From assembly GCA_024684175.1 (NCBI GenBank), contig JAIKXJ010000024.1, positions 1 to 52,612 on the forward strand: a stretch of DNA of 52,612 nucleotides. The letters run 5' to 3'. Source of the stretch: Erysipelotrichaceae bacterium. GTDB taxonomy: Bacteria > Bacillota_I > Bacilli_A > Erysipelotrichales > Erysipelotrichaceae. The notes beneath the pieces were generated by a model, which was not told the DNA's origin, searched no databases, and worked only from the letters and a program-made list of their open reading frames with translations. Positions 26,834 through 34,473 of the stretch are shown here, piece after piece. Within the stretch, counting starts at the first letter, position 1; the number at the start of each line of letters is the position of its first letter. Position numbers and translations under genes: made by a program.

Positions 26834-27181
26834 CTACTTCAGCACGATCAGAGCCGTCAGACGGCAGACTGCCTCATCGACGTTCCTGATCCCGTGACCG
26901 TGTCCGTCTTCACAGATCATGACATCGCCGACACCGACTTCATATTCGCTGCCGTCATCGTTATAGATCGCCTTGCCTTCGTTGATCACGAAGATCTCCT
27001 TTTCGCCTTCGTGCATATGATAACCGATGCCGCAGTCCTTGTTTAAGATCATCTGGGCATAGAGCCTTCCTTTTTCATATAGGTCTTCTTTGCTGCAGAC
27101 GTCACGGATGATGACATAGCCCGGACCTTCCCTCATCGCATCTCTTCTTTTTTCGTTTCTTTCCTTATCGCGAATGATCAT
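26834..27181 (-). CDS. Single-domain cupin protein
   Basis: 115-residue small beta-barrel protein. It contains the two cupin motifs: GYHMHEGEKEIFVINEG, with His55, His57 and Glu61 as metal ligands, and later DVMICEDGHGHGIRNV, which brings a further His. A divalent metal is likely; the reaction or ligand is unknown. AAGGAGG is 5 nt before the ATG at 27181; a longer frame on this strand only opposes the alcohol dehydrogenase gene. It is encoded 63 bp upstream of yjjI on the same strand and divergently from the iron alcohol dehydrogenase, sharing a palindromic promoter region. Confidence 0.85.
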   Translation of the reverse strand: MIIRDKERNEKRRDAMREGPGYVIIRDVCSKEDLYEKGRLYAQMILNKDCGIGYHMHEGEKEIFVINEGKAIYNDDGSEYEVGVGDVMICEDGHGHGIRNVDEAVCRLTALIVLK

Positions 27182-27211
27182 TGTTGCCTCCTTCATTCCC
27201 TTCTGTGGTCT

Positions 27212-27226
27212 TATAATTAAATTATA
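27212..27226. promoter_or_regulatory. Palindromic divergent -10 region
   Basis: TATAATTAAATTATA is a perfect 15-bp palindrome that contains a TATAAT on each strand (27212-27217 plus, 27226-27221 minus). It lies in the 57-bp space between the divergent cupin and alcohol dehydrogenase starts, so both promoters may share it. No convincing -35 boxes were found. Confidence 0.5.
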
Positions 27227-27238
27227 TGGAGGTGGGCC

Positions 27239-28333
27239 ATGAAACACTACATGCCGACAAGAATTTTCAGCGGAAAACACGTCCTTTTCGATCATAAAGA
27301 CGTATTCAAAAAAGCCGGAGACCGCTGTCTGATCATCACATCCCCGCATGCGGGAAGAGTTTCCGGTGCCCTCGATGACCTCGAGACCATCCTGAAGGAA
27401 GAAGGGATCACCTATACGGTCTTCGATCAGATCCGGGAAAATCCGAGCGTCGCTTCCTGCATCGAAGCGGGAAGAAAGGCCAACGAGACCGATGCCGCCT
27501 TTATCATCGGCGTGGGCGGCGGTTCCGTCCTCGATGCCGCCAAGACGGCTGCCGTCGTCGCAAACGATCCGGAACTTACGGAAGAAGACATCTATGCCCT
27601 GAAATGGCAACATGAACCAAGGCCACTCTTCCTGGTCGGTACGACAGCCGGTACCGGATCGGAAGTCACCTACGTTTCCGTCATGACCGACAAAAACGGC
27701 AGAAAGAGGTCCATCCATCATGACGATCTCTATGCCTTATACTCCTTCGGAGATCCGGACTATACGAGATCGATGAAGGAAAACGTCAGGATCTCGACCG
27801 CCATCGATGCCCTCGCCCATCTTATGGAATCCTATTTCAACAACAACGCCAATGACATCTCCAGAGCCTATGCCCTGGAGGGTGTCCGCTTATTATATCC
27901 GGAACTGAAGAAACTGACAGAGAAAGTTCAGCTGAACGACGAAGACCTCGAGACGGTCTACAACGCCTCCATCCTGGGCGGCCTGGCCATCAACATCACG
28001 GGCACGGTCTTCTGTCACACCCTGGGCTATTACTTTACCGAACACTATCATCTGCCGCACGGCTTTGCGTGTGCCTTGTTCACCAACGATCTGATCGACT
28101 ACGAACTGGAAAATCAACCGGAATACGCAAAAGCCTTCTTCGATATCCTGAAGATCGATCCGCAGCAGATGAAGCGGCTCGTATCCGATCTGCTTCCCGA
28201 CTTTGACATCCATATGAGCGAAGAAGAGATCGAAGCCATCCTTCCGCGTTACCAAAACAACAAGTCCGTAAAGAACACCTACGGAAAGATGGAGATCGAA
28301 GACATTAAAAAAGTGCTGTACAGACTGCACTAG
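27239..28333 (+). CDS. Iron-containing alcohol dehydrogenase
   Basis: 364-residue cytoplasmic group III (iron-dependent) dehydrogenase that interconverts an alcohol and an aldehyde with NAD(P). The dinucleotide site GVGGGSVLDAAKT and TAGTGSEVT are present, and the metal ligands fall in AIDALAHLMESYF (Asp, His) and FCHTLGYYFTEHYHLPHG (two His). GGAGGTGGG precedes the ATG. It is divergent from the cupin gene and near the glycyl-radical pair, so a fermentative role (reducing an aldehyde made there) is possible but inferred. A strong hairpin ends the transcript. Confidence 0.93.
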   Translation: MKHYMPTRIFSGKHVLFDHKDVFKKAGDRCLIITSPHAGRVSGALDDLETILKEEGITYTVFDQIRENPSVASCIEAGRKANETDAAFIIGVGGGSVLDAAKTAAVVANDPELTEEDIYALKWQHEPRPLFLVGTTAGTGSEVTYVSVMTDKNGRKRSIHHDDLYALYSFGDPDYTRSMKENVRISTAIDALAHLMESYFNNNANDISRAYALEGVRLLYPELKKLTEKVQLNDEDLETVYNASILGGLAINITGTVFCHTLGYYFTEHYHLPHGFACALFTNDLIDYELENQPEYAKAFFDILKIDPQQMKRLVSDLLPDFDIHMSEEEIEAILPRYQNNKSVKNTYGKMEIEDIKKVLYRLH

Positions 28334-28351
28334 CACTTCGAAACATCATTC

Positions 28352-28377
28352 AAGATCATCACCCGATGATCTTTTTA
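28352..28377 (+). terminator. Terminator of alcohol dehydrogenase gene
   Basis: Perfect 9-bp stem AAGATCATC-ACCC-GATGATCTT (28352-28373) followed by T residues. It overlaps the 3' end of the opposing deoxyribosyltransferase-like gene. Confidence 0.8.
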
Positions 28378-28794
28378 AATCTCTTTCAGGAAAGAAAGCA
28401 GTTCTTTCCTGCTGCGGCAGATCTTTTTCAACGCCATCGAGATCATCAGATTATCGTTTCCGTCACTCAGGCTGCGCAGATCCGTCTTCAGACCCACGCA
28501 CGGTCTTCCCGAGGCATAGAAATAGCCCAGAGCGACGCAGGCACCTTCATCCGGAACCCGGCCGTCCAGCAGAAAGAGGAAGACATCGCTGTGATCCATC
28601 GCTTCGAGATCCTTCTTGAAGACATATTCGCCTTTCGGTATGCCGTCAACGATCTCGGGCATCGTCGCCACAACACCGCCGTCTCTTTGCGGCAGATAAG
28701 TATCAAAACCGTTTTCTCTTAAAAACGTATCGATCTTCAAGTTATAATCCAGCTCATATTCGCAATATAACGGTGCAGCGATATAGACCTTCAT
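28375..28794 (-). CDS. Nucleoside 2-deoxyribosyltransferase-like protein lacking the catalytic Glu
   Basis: 139 residues, member of the nucleoside 2-deoxyribosyltransferase fold (N-terminal MKVYIAAPLYCEYE, later DHSDVFLFLLDGRVPDEG and GYFYASGRPCVGLKTD). Active enzymes of the family swap bases on 2-deoxyribonucleosides through a nucleophilic Glu in a motif like GTAFELGYA. Here the corresponding stretch is GACVALGYF, so Ala88 takes the Glu place; the codon is GCT. The protein may be a nucleotide-binding relative rather than an enzyme. The start codon abuts the stop of the NifX-like gene, so the two are transcribed together. E. coli yjjI-yjjW lies beside the deo genes, which could hint at a nucleoside link here too, but this is weak. 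Confidence 0.85.
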   Translation of the reverse strand: MKVYIAAPLYCEYELDYNLKIDTFLRENGFDTYLPQRDGGVVATMPEIVDGIPKGEYVFKKDLEAMDHSDVFLFLLDGRVPDEGACVALGYFYASGRPCVGLKTDLRSLSDGNDNLMISMALKKICRSRKELLSFLKEI

Positions 28795-29172
28795 TTAATG
28801 ACAGCAGCCTCCTTCACACTCATGATCTTCTTCATGTCCGTGATGATCGCACATCGCATCGAGGTCAAAGTCCAAAGTCCCCTGCAGGAAACGGCGGACC
28901 GTTTCATCCGCATTTCCATCGACCCCCGGGACCAGCGAGATGCCGGCTTCTTCCAGTGCCATCCTGGCACCCATGCCGATGCCGCCGCAGAGCAGCACGT
29001 CGACGCCCGCTTCCTTCAAAAGTCCGGCCAGAGCGCCGTGTCCTTCCCCGTTGCAGGGCAGGATCTGCATCATCACCACTTCCTTATTTTCCACATCGTA
29101 GATCTTGAACTGTTCCGTCCTTCCGAAATGTCCGAAGACTTCACCGTTTTCATATGTTACCGCTATGCGCAT
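28795..29172 (-). CDS. NifX/NafY-type iron-molybdenum cofactor-binding domain protein
   Basis: 125 residues, dinitrogenase iron-molybdenum cofactor biosynthesis fold (MRIAVTYENGEVFGHFG, then FKIYDVENKEV, VDVLLCGGIGMGARMALEEA and GISLVPGVDG). The C-terminus is a dense metal-binding tail (CDHHGHEEDHECEGGCCH). No nitrogenase gene is near. Members of this family outside nitrogen fixers are thought to handle metal clusters or metal ions; the actual metal is unknown. GGGAGAAG lies before the ATG at 29172. The stop is directly followed by the ATG of the deoxyribosyltransferase-like gene. Confidence 0.88.
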   Translation of the reverse strand: MRIAVTYENGEVFGHFGRTEQFKIYDVENKEVVMMQILPCNGEGHGALAGLLKEAGVDVLLCGGIGMGARMALEEAGISLVPGVDGNADETVRRFLQGTLDFDLDAMCDHHGHEEDHECEGGCCH

Positions 29173-29224
29173 CTTCTCCCATATCCTTTCTTGTTCCATA
29201 TCCATTAAACCACATTTCATTCAA

Positions 29225-29250
29225 GAAAAAGCACTGCCGAAGCAGTGCTT
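29225..29250 (-). terminator. Terminator of the rsmG-noc-parA-parB-telA operon
   Basis: Perfect 9-bp stem AAGCACTGC / GCAGTGCTT (29229-29237 and 29242-29250) with a TTCG loop on the minus strand, followed by TTTTTC. A T-run on the plus strand (GTTTTTTA) also lets it act in that direction. Confidence 0.8.
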
Positions 29251-29261
29251 GTTTTTTAGGA

Positions 29262-30446
29262 TTATGCCTGATCCTTGTGGATGACATCGGTGAGCTCGTG
29301 CTGAAGCTGCGTTTCGATACGGCGCAGTTCGGTCTGAGCAGCCAGTCTCTTTTCTCTGCCTTCCGTCTGGATACGCTTGACTTCTTCGAGCGTTTCGATG
29401 AGCTTCTTGTTGGTCTCGGTGAGCGTCTCGATATCGACGATACCTCTCTCGGATTCCTTGGCGGTCTCGATCGTTGCCATCTTGAGTGCTTCCGCATTTT
29501 CCTTCAGCATCTTGTTGGTCATCTCGGAGACTTCGTTCTGTGCCTTGACGGCTTCCTTGGAGTGAGCGATGCCTAAGGCGATCAACATCTGTGACTTCCA
29601 CAGAGGGATCGTGTTGACCAGGGTCGACTGGATCTTCTCAGTCATCAGTGTATCGTTGTTCTGGACCAGACGGATCTGCGGAGCCATCTGGATGGAGACC
29701 ATACGGGTCAGCTCGAGGTCATGAAGCTTCTTCTCGAAACGGGTGATCGCTTCGGACAGGTCATTGGCGGCCTGCGCATCTTCCGGCAGACCGGATTCTT
29801 CCGCTTTCTTCAGAGCGGCCGGCAGATCGTTCTTCTTGATCTCATCCAGTCTCTTGTAACCCGCCAGGATGTACATCGTCAGTTCCTTGAAGTTGACCAG
29901 GTTCTTTTCGTACAGCTGATCCAGCAAGGAGATGTCCTTCATCAAAGTGATCTGATGGTTCTCCAGGATCTTGACGATCTTATCGACGTTCGCATTGGCG
30001 GAGTCGTATTTCGCCTTGACGTCATTGATCGAGTTGGAACTCTTCTTGAAGATCTTGGCAAAGAAATTGTCGTTCTTGTCATCGACTTCGAAATTCCGCA
30101 GCTGAGAGACCAGGTCCAGAAGCGTATCGCCGACCGTGTCGATATCCTTGGTACGGACGTTCTTTAAAGCGGTGTCGGAGAAATCCGCAACTTTGGACTG
30201 GGCGGTCGCACCGTATTGCAAGACGGTGTGGGTGTCCATGACATCGATCTGCTTGGAGAAATCCTCGACCATCTTCTTTTCCTCATCGGACAAAGAAGAA
30301 TCATCCAGTTTGGCATAACCGACGACATCGGATACCGGAACGCTTGCGTGCTCCTTTTCCTTTTCTTCTTCTTTTACTTCTTCAACAACTTCCTCGGCTT
30401 TTTCTTCACCGAGCGTCAAAACGATCTTTTCTTCATTTTCAGCCAT
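29262..30446 (-). CDS. TelA family protein (toxic anion resistance)
   Basis: 394 residues. Tellurite/toxic anion resistance family (TelA/KlaA), a mainly helical cytoplasmic protein of ill-defined role in stress and envelope homeostasis. The family region starts about residue 60 (after an acidic, low-complexity stretch VVEEVKEEEKEKEH) and includes QLYEKNLVNFKELTMYILAG and RMVSIQMAPQIRLVQNNDTL, the classic TelA signature. The ATG at 30446 has AAAGGA 8 nt upstream. It lies 13 nt after parB, so it is the distal gene of the chromosome-partition operon, an arrangement I find unusual. A terminator follows. Confidence 0.88.
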   Translation of the reverse strand: MAENEEKIVLTLGEEKAEEVVEEVKEEEKEKEHASVPVSDVVGYAKLDDSSLSDEEKKMVEDFSKQIDVMDTHTVLQYGATAQSKVADFSDTALKNVRTKDIDTVGDTLLDLVSQLRNFEVDDKNDNFFAKIFKKSSNSINDVKAKYDSANANVDKIVKILENHQITLMKDISLLDQLYEKNLVNFKELTMYILAGYKRLDEIKKNDLPAALKKAEESGLPEDAQAANDLSEAITRFEKKLHDLELTRMVSIQMAPQIRLVQNNDTLMTEKIQSTLVNTIPLWKSQMLIALGIAHSKEAVKAQNEVSEMTNKMLKENAEALKMATIETAKESERGIVDIETLTETNKKLIETLEEVKRIQTEGREKRLAAQTELRRIETQLQHELTDVIHKDQA

Positions 30447-30459
30447 ATCGAATTCCTTT

Positions 30460-31329
30460 CTAGTCTTCAATGACATCCATGATCTCTAATATCCGGTTGA
30501 GATCCTCAATATCAGTATACCTGATTGAAATACATTTGTTTTTGATTTCGACTCTCGTCGAAAACTTTTTGCGGAGCCTGTCTTCCACGTCTCTGGTGAA
30601 CGGATCGGCGCCCGGTGTTTCTTCCGGTCTACGATCCTTCTTCTTCGCGGAACACAGCTTCTCCAGCTGTCTGACCGACAGGCCTTCCTTTGCCGCCTTT
30701 TTCGCCAGTTCTGTGATCTTGTCTTTCTCTTCCAGCGAAAGCAGCGTCCTGGCCTGGCCGTAAGAGAGCTTCCCTTCATGGACCATCGTCCGGACTTCTT
30801 CCGGCAGGCTCAACAGACGCAATACATTGGCCACATTGGTCCTGGACTTGCCGATGCGCTTCGCCAGTTCGTCTTGCGTATAATTCAGCTTGTCCATCAG
30901 CTGACGGTAGGCCTTCGCCACTTCGATCGCCGTCAGATCCTTACGCTGTATGTTCTCCAGTAAGGAGATCTCCATCATCTGTTTGTCGTCGAAGTCGACG
31001 ATCAAAGCCGGGATGGTCTCTTTTTCCGCCAGTTTGGATGCGCGCAGTCTTCTCTCACCCGCGACCAGTTCATAGCCCTGCAAAGACTTTCTCACTAAGA
31101 TCGGCTGGAAGACGCCGTTCTCTTTGATCGATTCAGCAAGTTCCTTCAGACCGCTTTCATCGAATTCGACACGCGGCTGGTAAGGATTGGGACGGATCTC
31201 GGAGATCCTGATCTCGCTTTGTCCGCCGGCCGAACGGCGGGCACTGGATTCGATGTCGTCAAGGACCGAATCGATGTTCTCACCGAAGATCTGATCCAGG
31301 CCTTTGCCCAGTTTTTTCCTAGCCGGCAT
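30460..31329 (-). CDS. parB: Chromosome partitioning protein ParB (Spo0J)
   Basis: 289 residues. ParB CTPase clamp that binds parS sites near the origin and loads condensin. Features in order: N-terminal KLGKGLDQIFGE (ParA-activating, Lys/Arg-rich), the CTP-binding core with PNPYQPRVEFDE and GERRLRASKLA, a helix-turn-helix (YTQDELAKRIGKSRTNVANV), and the C-terminal dimerisation part (FSTRVEIKNKCISIRYT). It overlaps parA by 11 bp. No canonical 16-bp parS palindrome was seen in the window. Confidence 0.95.
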   Translation of the reverse strand: MPARKKLGKGLDQIFGENIDSVLDDIESSARRSAGGQSEIRISEIRPNPYQPRVEFDESGLKELAESIKENGVFQPILVRKSLQGYELVAGERRLRASKLAEKETIPALIVDFDDKQMMEISLLENIQRKDLTAIEVAKAYRQLMDKLNYTQDELAKRIGKSRTNVANVLRLLSLPEEVRTMVHEGKLSYGQARTLLSLEEKDKITELAKKAAKEGLSVRQLEKLCSAKKKDRRPEETPGADPFTRDVEDRLRKKFSTRVEIKNKCISIRYTDIEDLNRILEIMDVIED

Positions 31330-32104
31330 GGCTCTCCTCCATAGAGTTGGCGATGACTTCTCTTGTCAAAGCGACATACGCCTTCGCCCCTTCCGAAGAG
31401 ATCGCGTAATCGTAGATCGACTGACCGACCGACGGCGCTTCGGAAAGTTTGATATTGCGCGGGATATAGGTCTTGTAGGCCTTCTCCTTGAAATGTTTGC
31501 GGATCTCCTGACCGACTTCCGCCGACAGGTTGGTCCTTGCATCATACATCGTCAGCAAGACGCCTTCGATCTTCAGATTCGGATTGAAGAGCTTCTGTAC
31601 CAGACGGATCGTCTGCAAGAGCTGCGTGATGCCTTCCAGAGCATAGTATTCGCTCTGTACCGGGATCAGCACGGAATCCGCAGCCGTCAGGGCATTGGTG
31701 TTCAATAAGCCCAGTGACGGCGGGCAGTCGATGATGATGTAATCATAATCGTCCCGGATCGGCGCCAAAGCGTTCTTCAGCAGCTGTTCCCTGTTTTCTT
31801 CGATCTTCGCCAGTTCCAGATCGGCACCGGCCAGATTGATGTTCGCCGGTAAGAGATCGAGCGGCGGTTTGGACAGAGATTTGAGACAGTCGGCCATATC
31901 CGCATCCGATAAGATGGCATCATAGACCGTCAGGTCTCTTAAGCCGACTCTGTAGCCCACGCCTTGCGTGGCATTGCCCTGCGGGTCGAAGTCGACCAGA
32001 AGGACTCTTTTGTTGAGATAAGCCAGGCCGGCAGCCAGGTTGATGGAAGTGGTGGTCTTTCCGACTCCGCCTTTCTGATTTGCGATCGCGATGATTCTTG
32101 CCAT
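31319..32104 (-). CDS. parA: Chromosome partitioning ATPase ParA (Soj)
   Basis: 261 residues, deviant-Walker ATPase that drives origin segregation and, in Bacillus, regulates DnaA. The P-loop is IANQKGGVGKTTTSINLAAG with the signature Lys. Later motifs are VLLVDFDPQGNATQGVG and IIIDCPPSLGLLNTNAL. The gene sits 9 nt after noc and overlaps parB by 11 bp. Confidence 0.96.
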   Translation of the reverse strand: MARIIAIANQKGGVGKTTTSINLAAGLAYLNKRVLLVDFDPQGNATQGVGYRVGLRDLTVYDAILSDADMADCLKSLSKPPLDLLPANINLAGADLELAKIEENREQLLKNALAPIRDDYDYIIIDCPPSLGLLNTNALTAADSVLIPVQSEYYALEGITQLLQTIRLVQKLFNPNLKIEGVLLTMYDARTNLSAEVGQEIRKHFKEKAYKTYIPRNIKLSEAPSVGQSIYDYAISSEGAKAYVALTREVIANSMEESHAG

Positions 32105-32113
32105 AACTGCCTC

Positions 32114-32866
32114 CTACTTTTTCATTCGAATGACGATCTTCACATTGTCGTCATATTCCGTCACCTTCAAATCGGCATCGATGCCGGACTTGCGGCACAG
32201 TTCATACGCTTCCCTGATCGTGTTGACCCCGATCTGCAGGTTGTTGGAAACGCCTTTGGAATGGTGCTTCTCCGACAACAGTTCACGAATATATTCTTCT
32301 GTTTTGGAAACGTTGTATTGACGGTTGGTGATGGTCAGGAAGACCTCTTCGAGCCGGTCTTCCGGAACGTTGAGCAGGGCTCTGGCATGACGCTCGGTGA
32401 TCGTCCCGTGGGAGATCGCCTGTTTGATGTACTCCGGAAGCTTCAGCAGCCGCAGCTTGTTGGCGACGGTCGACTGCCGGTAACCCAGTCTCTGCGCCAG
32501 TTCGTTCTGCGTCAGGTCTTCGCTGTTCATGATGCGGCGCATCGCCATAGCCTGTTCGATCGCATTGAGGTCTTCTCTCTGCAGGTTCTCGATCAAAGCC
32601 AGGTTCGCCGATTCATCGTCGCTCGATTCCATGATGATCGCCTCGATGTCGTTGGCTCCGTTCAGTAAAGATGCCCGATATCTTCGCTCACCGGCGATCA
32701 ACTCATACTTGTCTCCGGCCTTCCTTACCGTGACCGGCTGCAGCAGACCGTTCTGCTTGATCGATTCCGCCAGGCCTTTGATGGATTCATCATAAAAATC
32801 CAGTCGCGGCTGGTTCTTGTTGGGAACGATCTTATCTAATTTGATTCTTACGATTTCTTTTTTCAT
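32114..32866 (-). CDS. noc: Nucleoid occlusion protein Noc (ParB-like)
   Basis: 250-residue ParB homolog. It shares VPNKNQPRLDFYDESIKGLA, GERRYRASLLNGAND and a helix-turn-helix (DLTQNELAQRLGYRQSTVAN) with ParB, but it lacks the long N-terminal ParA-activating tail. By position (between rsmG and parA, as in Bacillus subtilis) it is taken as Noc, which binds NBS sites and stops the division ring over the nucleoid. It overlaps rsmG by 4 bp (ATGA). Sequence alone does not exclude a second ParB. Confidence 0.88.
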   Translation of the reverse strand: MKKEIVRIKLDKIVPNKNQPRLDFYDESIKGLAESIKQNGLLQPVTVRKAGDKYELIAGERRYRASLLNGANDIEAIIMESSDDESANLALIENLQREDLNAIEQAMAMRRIMNSEDLTQNELAQRLGYRQSTVANKLRLLKLPEYIKQAISHGTITERHARALLNVPEDRLEEVFLTITNRQYNVSKTEEYIRELLSEKHHSKGVSNNLQIGVNTIREAYELCRKSGIDADLKVTEYDDNVKIVIRMKK

Positions 32867-33558
32867 AATGGACTCTTTTTTATTATATTATATTTCCTAG
32901 GATATTTTAACGGGGTCGTCTTCACTTTTCGGAAGTAAGAGATGATCCGCTCATCGCCGTTCAGCAGATGTTCCTCATCGATGAACGGGACTTCAAAACC
33001 CATCGTTTCGATCGCCTTTTTCGCATCGGCGATCTCTTTTCTTCCGTCTCTGCCCCTTAAACAAATGAAGTTTCCGCCTTTTTTCACCATCGCACCGCAG
33101 ACCTCGATCAGGACATTGAGGTTGGACACTGCCCTGGCTGTCACATAGTCATAAGCTTCCCGATGGTCCAGGGAATGATCCTCGCCGCGGGCATTGACCA
33201 CTTCGATCCCCTGCAAAGACAGCTTCTCGATCAGCGACCGCAGGAAGGTGCAGCGCTTTCCGATCGGTTCGATGAGCACGACATGAAGCTGCGGAAAGAC
33301 GATCTTGAGAACGACGCCGGGAAACCCCGCTCCCGTGCCGACATCCGCCAAAGTCCCTGCCAAAAGCCCTTTAGCCGCCAGTAAAGAATCATAGAAGTGC
33401 TTGTCCAGCACTTCTTCATATTCGGTAATGGCCGTCAGATTGATCTTTTCGTTGTATTCTTTCAGATACGCGGCATAATCGTTCAGCTGCATCTTCATCG
33501 TCTCATTCAAGCCGATGCCGCGCTTCTTCAAAGCTTCCTCGAACTCAAAAAACTCCAT
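32863..33558 (-). CDS. rsmG: 16S rRNA m7G527 methyltransferase RsmG
   Basis: 231-residue methyltransferase that uses S-adenosylmethionine to methylate G527 of 16S rRNA. SAM motif ADVGTGAGFPGVVLKIVFP, followed by VVLIEPIGKRCTFLRSLIEK and YDYVTARAVSNLNVLIEVC. The N-terminal helices (YAAYLKEYNEKINLTAITEY, then EEVLDKHFYDSLL) are the family hallmark. It heads the rsmG-noc-parA-parB-telA unit, overlapping noc by 4 bp. In most Bacillota the preceding gene is mnmG, but here mnmG is at 48714-50576. Confidence 0.96.
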   Translation of the reverse strand: MEFFEFEEALKKRGIGLNETMKMQLNDYAAYLKEYNEKINLTAITEYEEVLDKHFYDSLLAAKGLLAGTLADVGTGAGFPGVVLKIVFPQLHVVLIEPIGKRCTFLRSLIEKLSLQGIEVVNARGEDHSLDHREAYDYVTARAVSNLNVLIEVCGAMVKKGGNFICLRGRDGRKEIADAKKAIETMGFEVPFIDEEHLLNGDERIISYFRKVKTTPLKYPRKYNIIKKSPL

Positions 33559-33608
33559 AAGGATATTATACTTTATCTGCGGCGCAAAAATACGACAATC
33601 CGACTTTC

Positions 33609-33652
33609 AAAAAAAACGCAGCCGTCATCTTCCCGAAGAACTTCGGCTGCAT
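33609..33652 (-). terminator. Terminator candidate upstream of rsmG
   Basis: Arms GCAGCCG / CGGCTGC (33618-33624 and 33644-33650) enclose an inner TTC-TTCG-GGAA hairpin, followed on the minus strand by G and a run of eight T. It comes 50 nt after the strong nadK terminator, so it may act as a backup or as a leader element of the rsmG operon. Confidence 0.6.
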
Positions 33653-33669
33653 TCCCATTCATTCTTTCA

Positions 33670-33702
33670 TAAAGAAAACGTCATCCCTGGGGGATGACGT
33701 TT
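33670..33702 (-). terminator. Terminator of nfnA-nfnB-nadK operon
   Basis: Perfect 11-bp stem AAACGTCATCC / GGATGACGTTT (33676-33686 and 33692-33702), then TTTTCTTT on the minus strand. Confidence 0.85.
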
Positions 33703-33713
33703 CATGAATTCAT

Positions 33714-34469
33714 TTACTTATACAAGACGATCGTCTTATCCGATCTCCTAACGACCAGTTCGTCAGGATAGGTCCCTAAGAACCTCGAATCCGCATAGAC
33801 GCCCGCATCCTCGTGATTGACTTTGACCGTGATCTTGGCATCATCGTTCACGATATAGGCCGGCGTCAGTGTGTTGGAACAGACCGGTGTGACCACGATG
33901 GCCTTCACCTTTTCCGAGACCAGCGGACCGCCGGCGGAACGGTTGTAGGCAGACGAGCCCGTTGGTGTGGAAACGATGACCGCATCCGCCCGGACTTCGA
34001 AAAGCTGTTTCTCATCCGCAAAGACGCTCAGATCCGCCGTCTTTCCGAAATTGGTCTTGGAGATGACGATATCGTTGAGGGCGTAATAGGTCTGCCCTTC
34101 AAAATCCACTTCCAGCATCGTACAGATGTTCCTCTCCGCGTGTCTGAACTTGCGGTCGAACGAATCGATCTCATCCAGACGCATTCCGCAAAGATAACCG
34201 ACCCGGCCGGCATTGATGCCGAATAACGGCGTGCCGCAGTCAAATGCGACCTTCGCCGCCTTCAGTAAGGCACCGTCGCCGCCCAAAGAAACGATCAAGT
34301 CACAATCTTGAGGCGGGAAACAGACATAAGAGTCATCGCCATAGAGGGTCTTTGACAGTTCTTCGGACATCGAACAGGGGTGGGAAAGCTCTTCGAGACT
34401 TTTCACGCACGCCTTTGCCTGATCGATCTGGGCTTGTGTAAACCCGTTTGCGCAGAGATAGAGTTTCAT
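33714..34469 (-). CDS. nadK: NAD kinase
   Basis: 251-residue cytoplasmic kinase that makes NADP from NAD. It shows the catalytic GGDG motif in SLGGDGALLKAAK, GINAGRVGYL, the NAD-binding LNDIVISK, and the STPTGSSAYNRSAGGP motif. It lies 4 nt after nfnB, so it belongs to the nfnA-nfnB unit. Placing NADP synthesis with the NAD/NADP/ferredoxin transhydrogenase is functionally tidy (see findings). A strong terminator follows. Confidence 0.95.
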   Translation of the reverse strand: MKLYLCANGFTQAQIDQAKACVKSLEELSHPCSMSEELSKTLYGDDSYVCFPPQDCDLIVSLGGDGALLKAAKVAFDCGTPLFGINAGRVGYLCGMRLDEIDSFDRKFRHAERNICTMLEVDFEGQTYYALNDIVISKTNFGKTADLSVFADEKQLFEVRADAVIVSTPTGSSAYNRSAGGPLVSEKVKAIVVTPVCSNTLTPAYIVNDDAKITVKVNHEDAGVYADSRFLGTYPDELVVRRSDKTIVLYK

Positions 34470-34473
34470 TTGT

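Noticed and set aside
28795..29172. Evidence of nitrogen fixation
   Set aside because: The NifX-like domain occurs in many bacteria without nitrogenase; no other nif gene is present.
29221..33600. A parS site near parA-parB
   Set aside because: I looked for the 16-bp palindrome (TGTTTCACGTGAAACA and near variants) and did not find one in the window.
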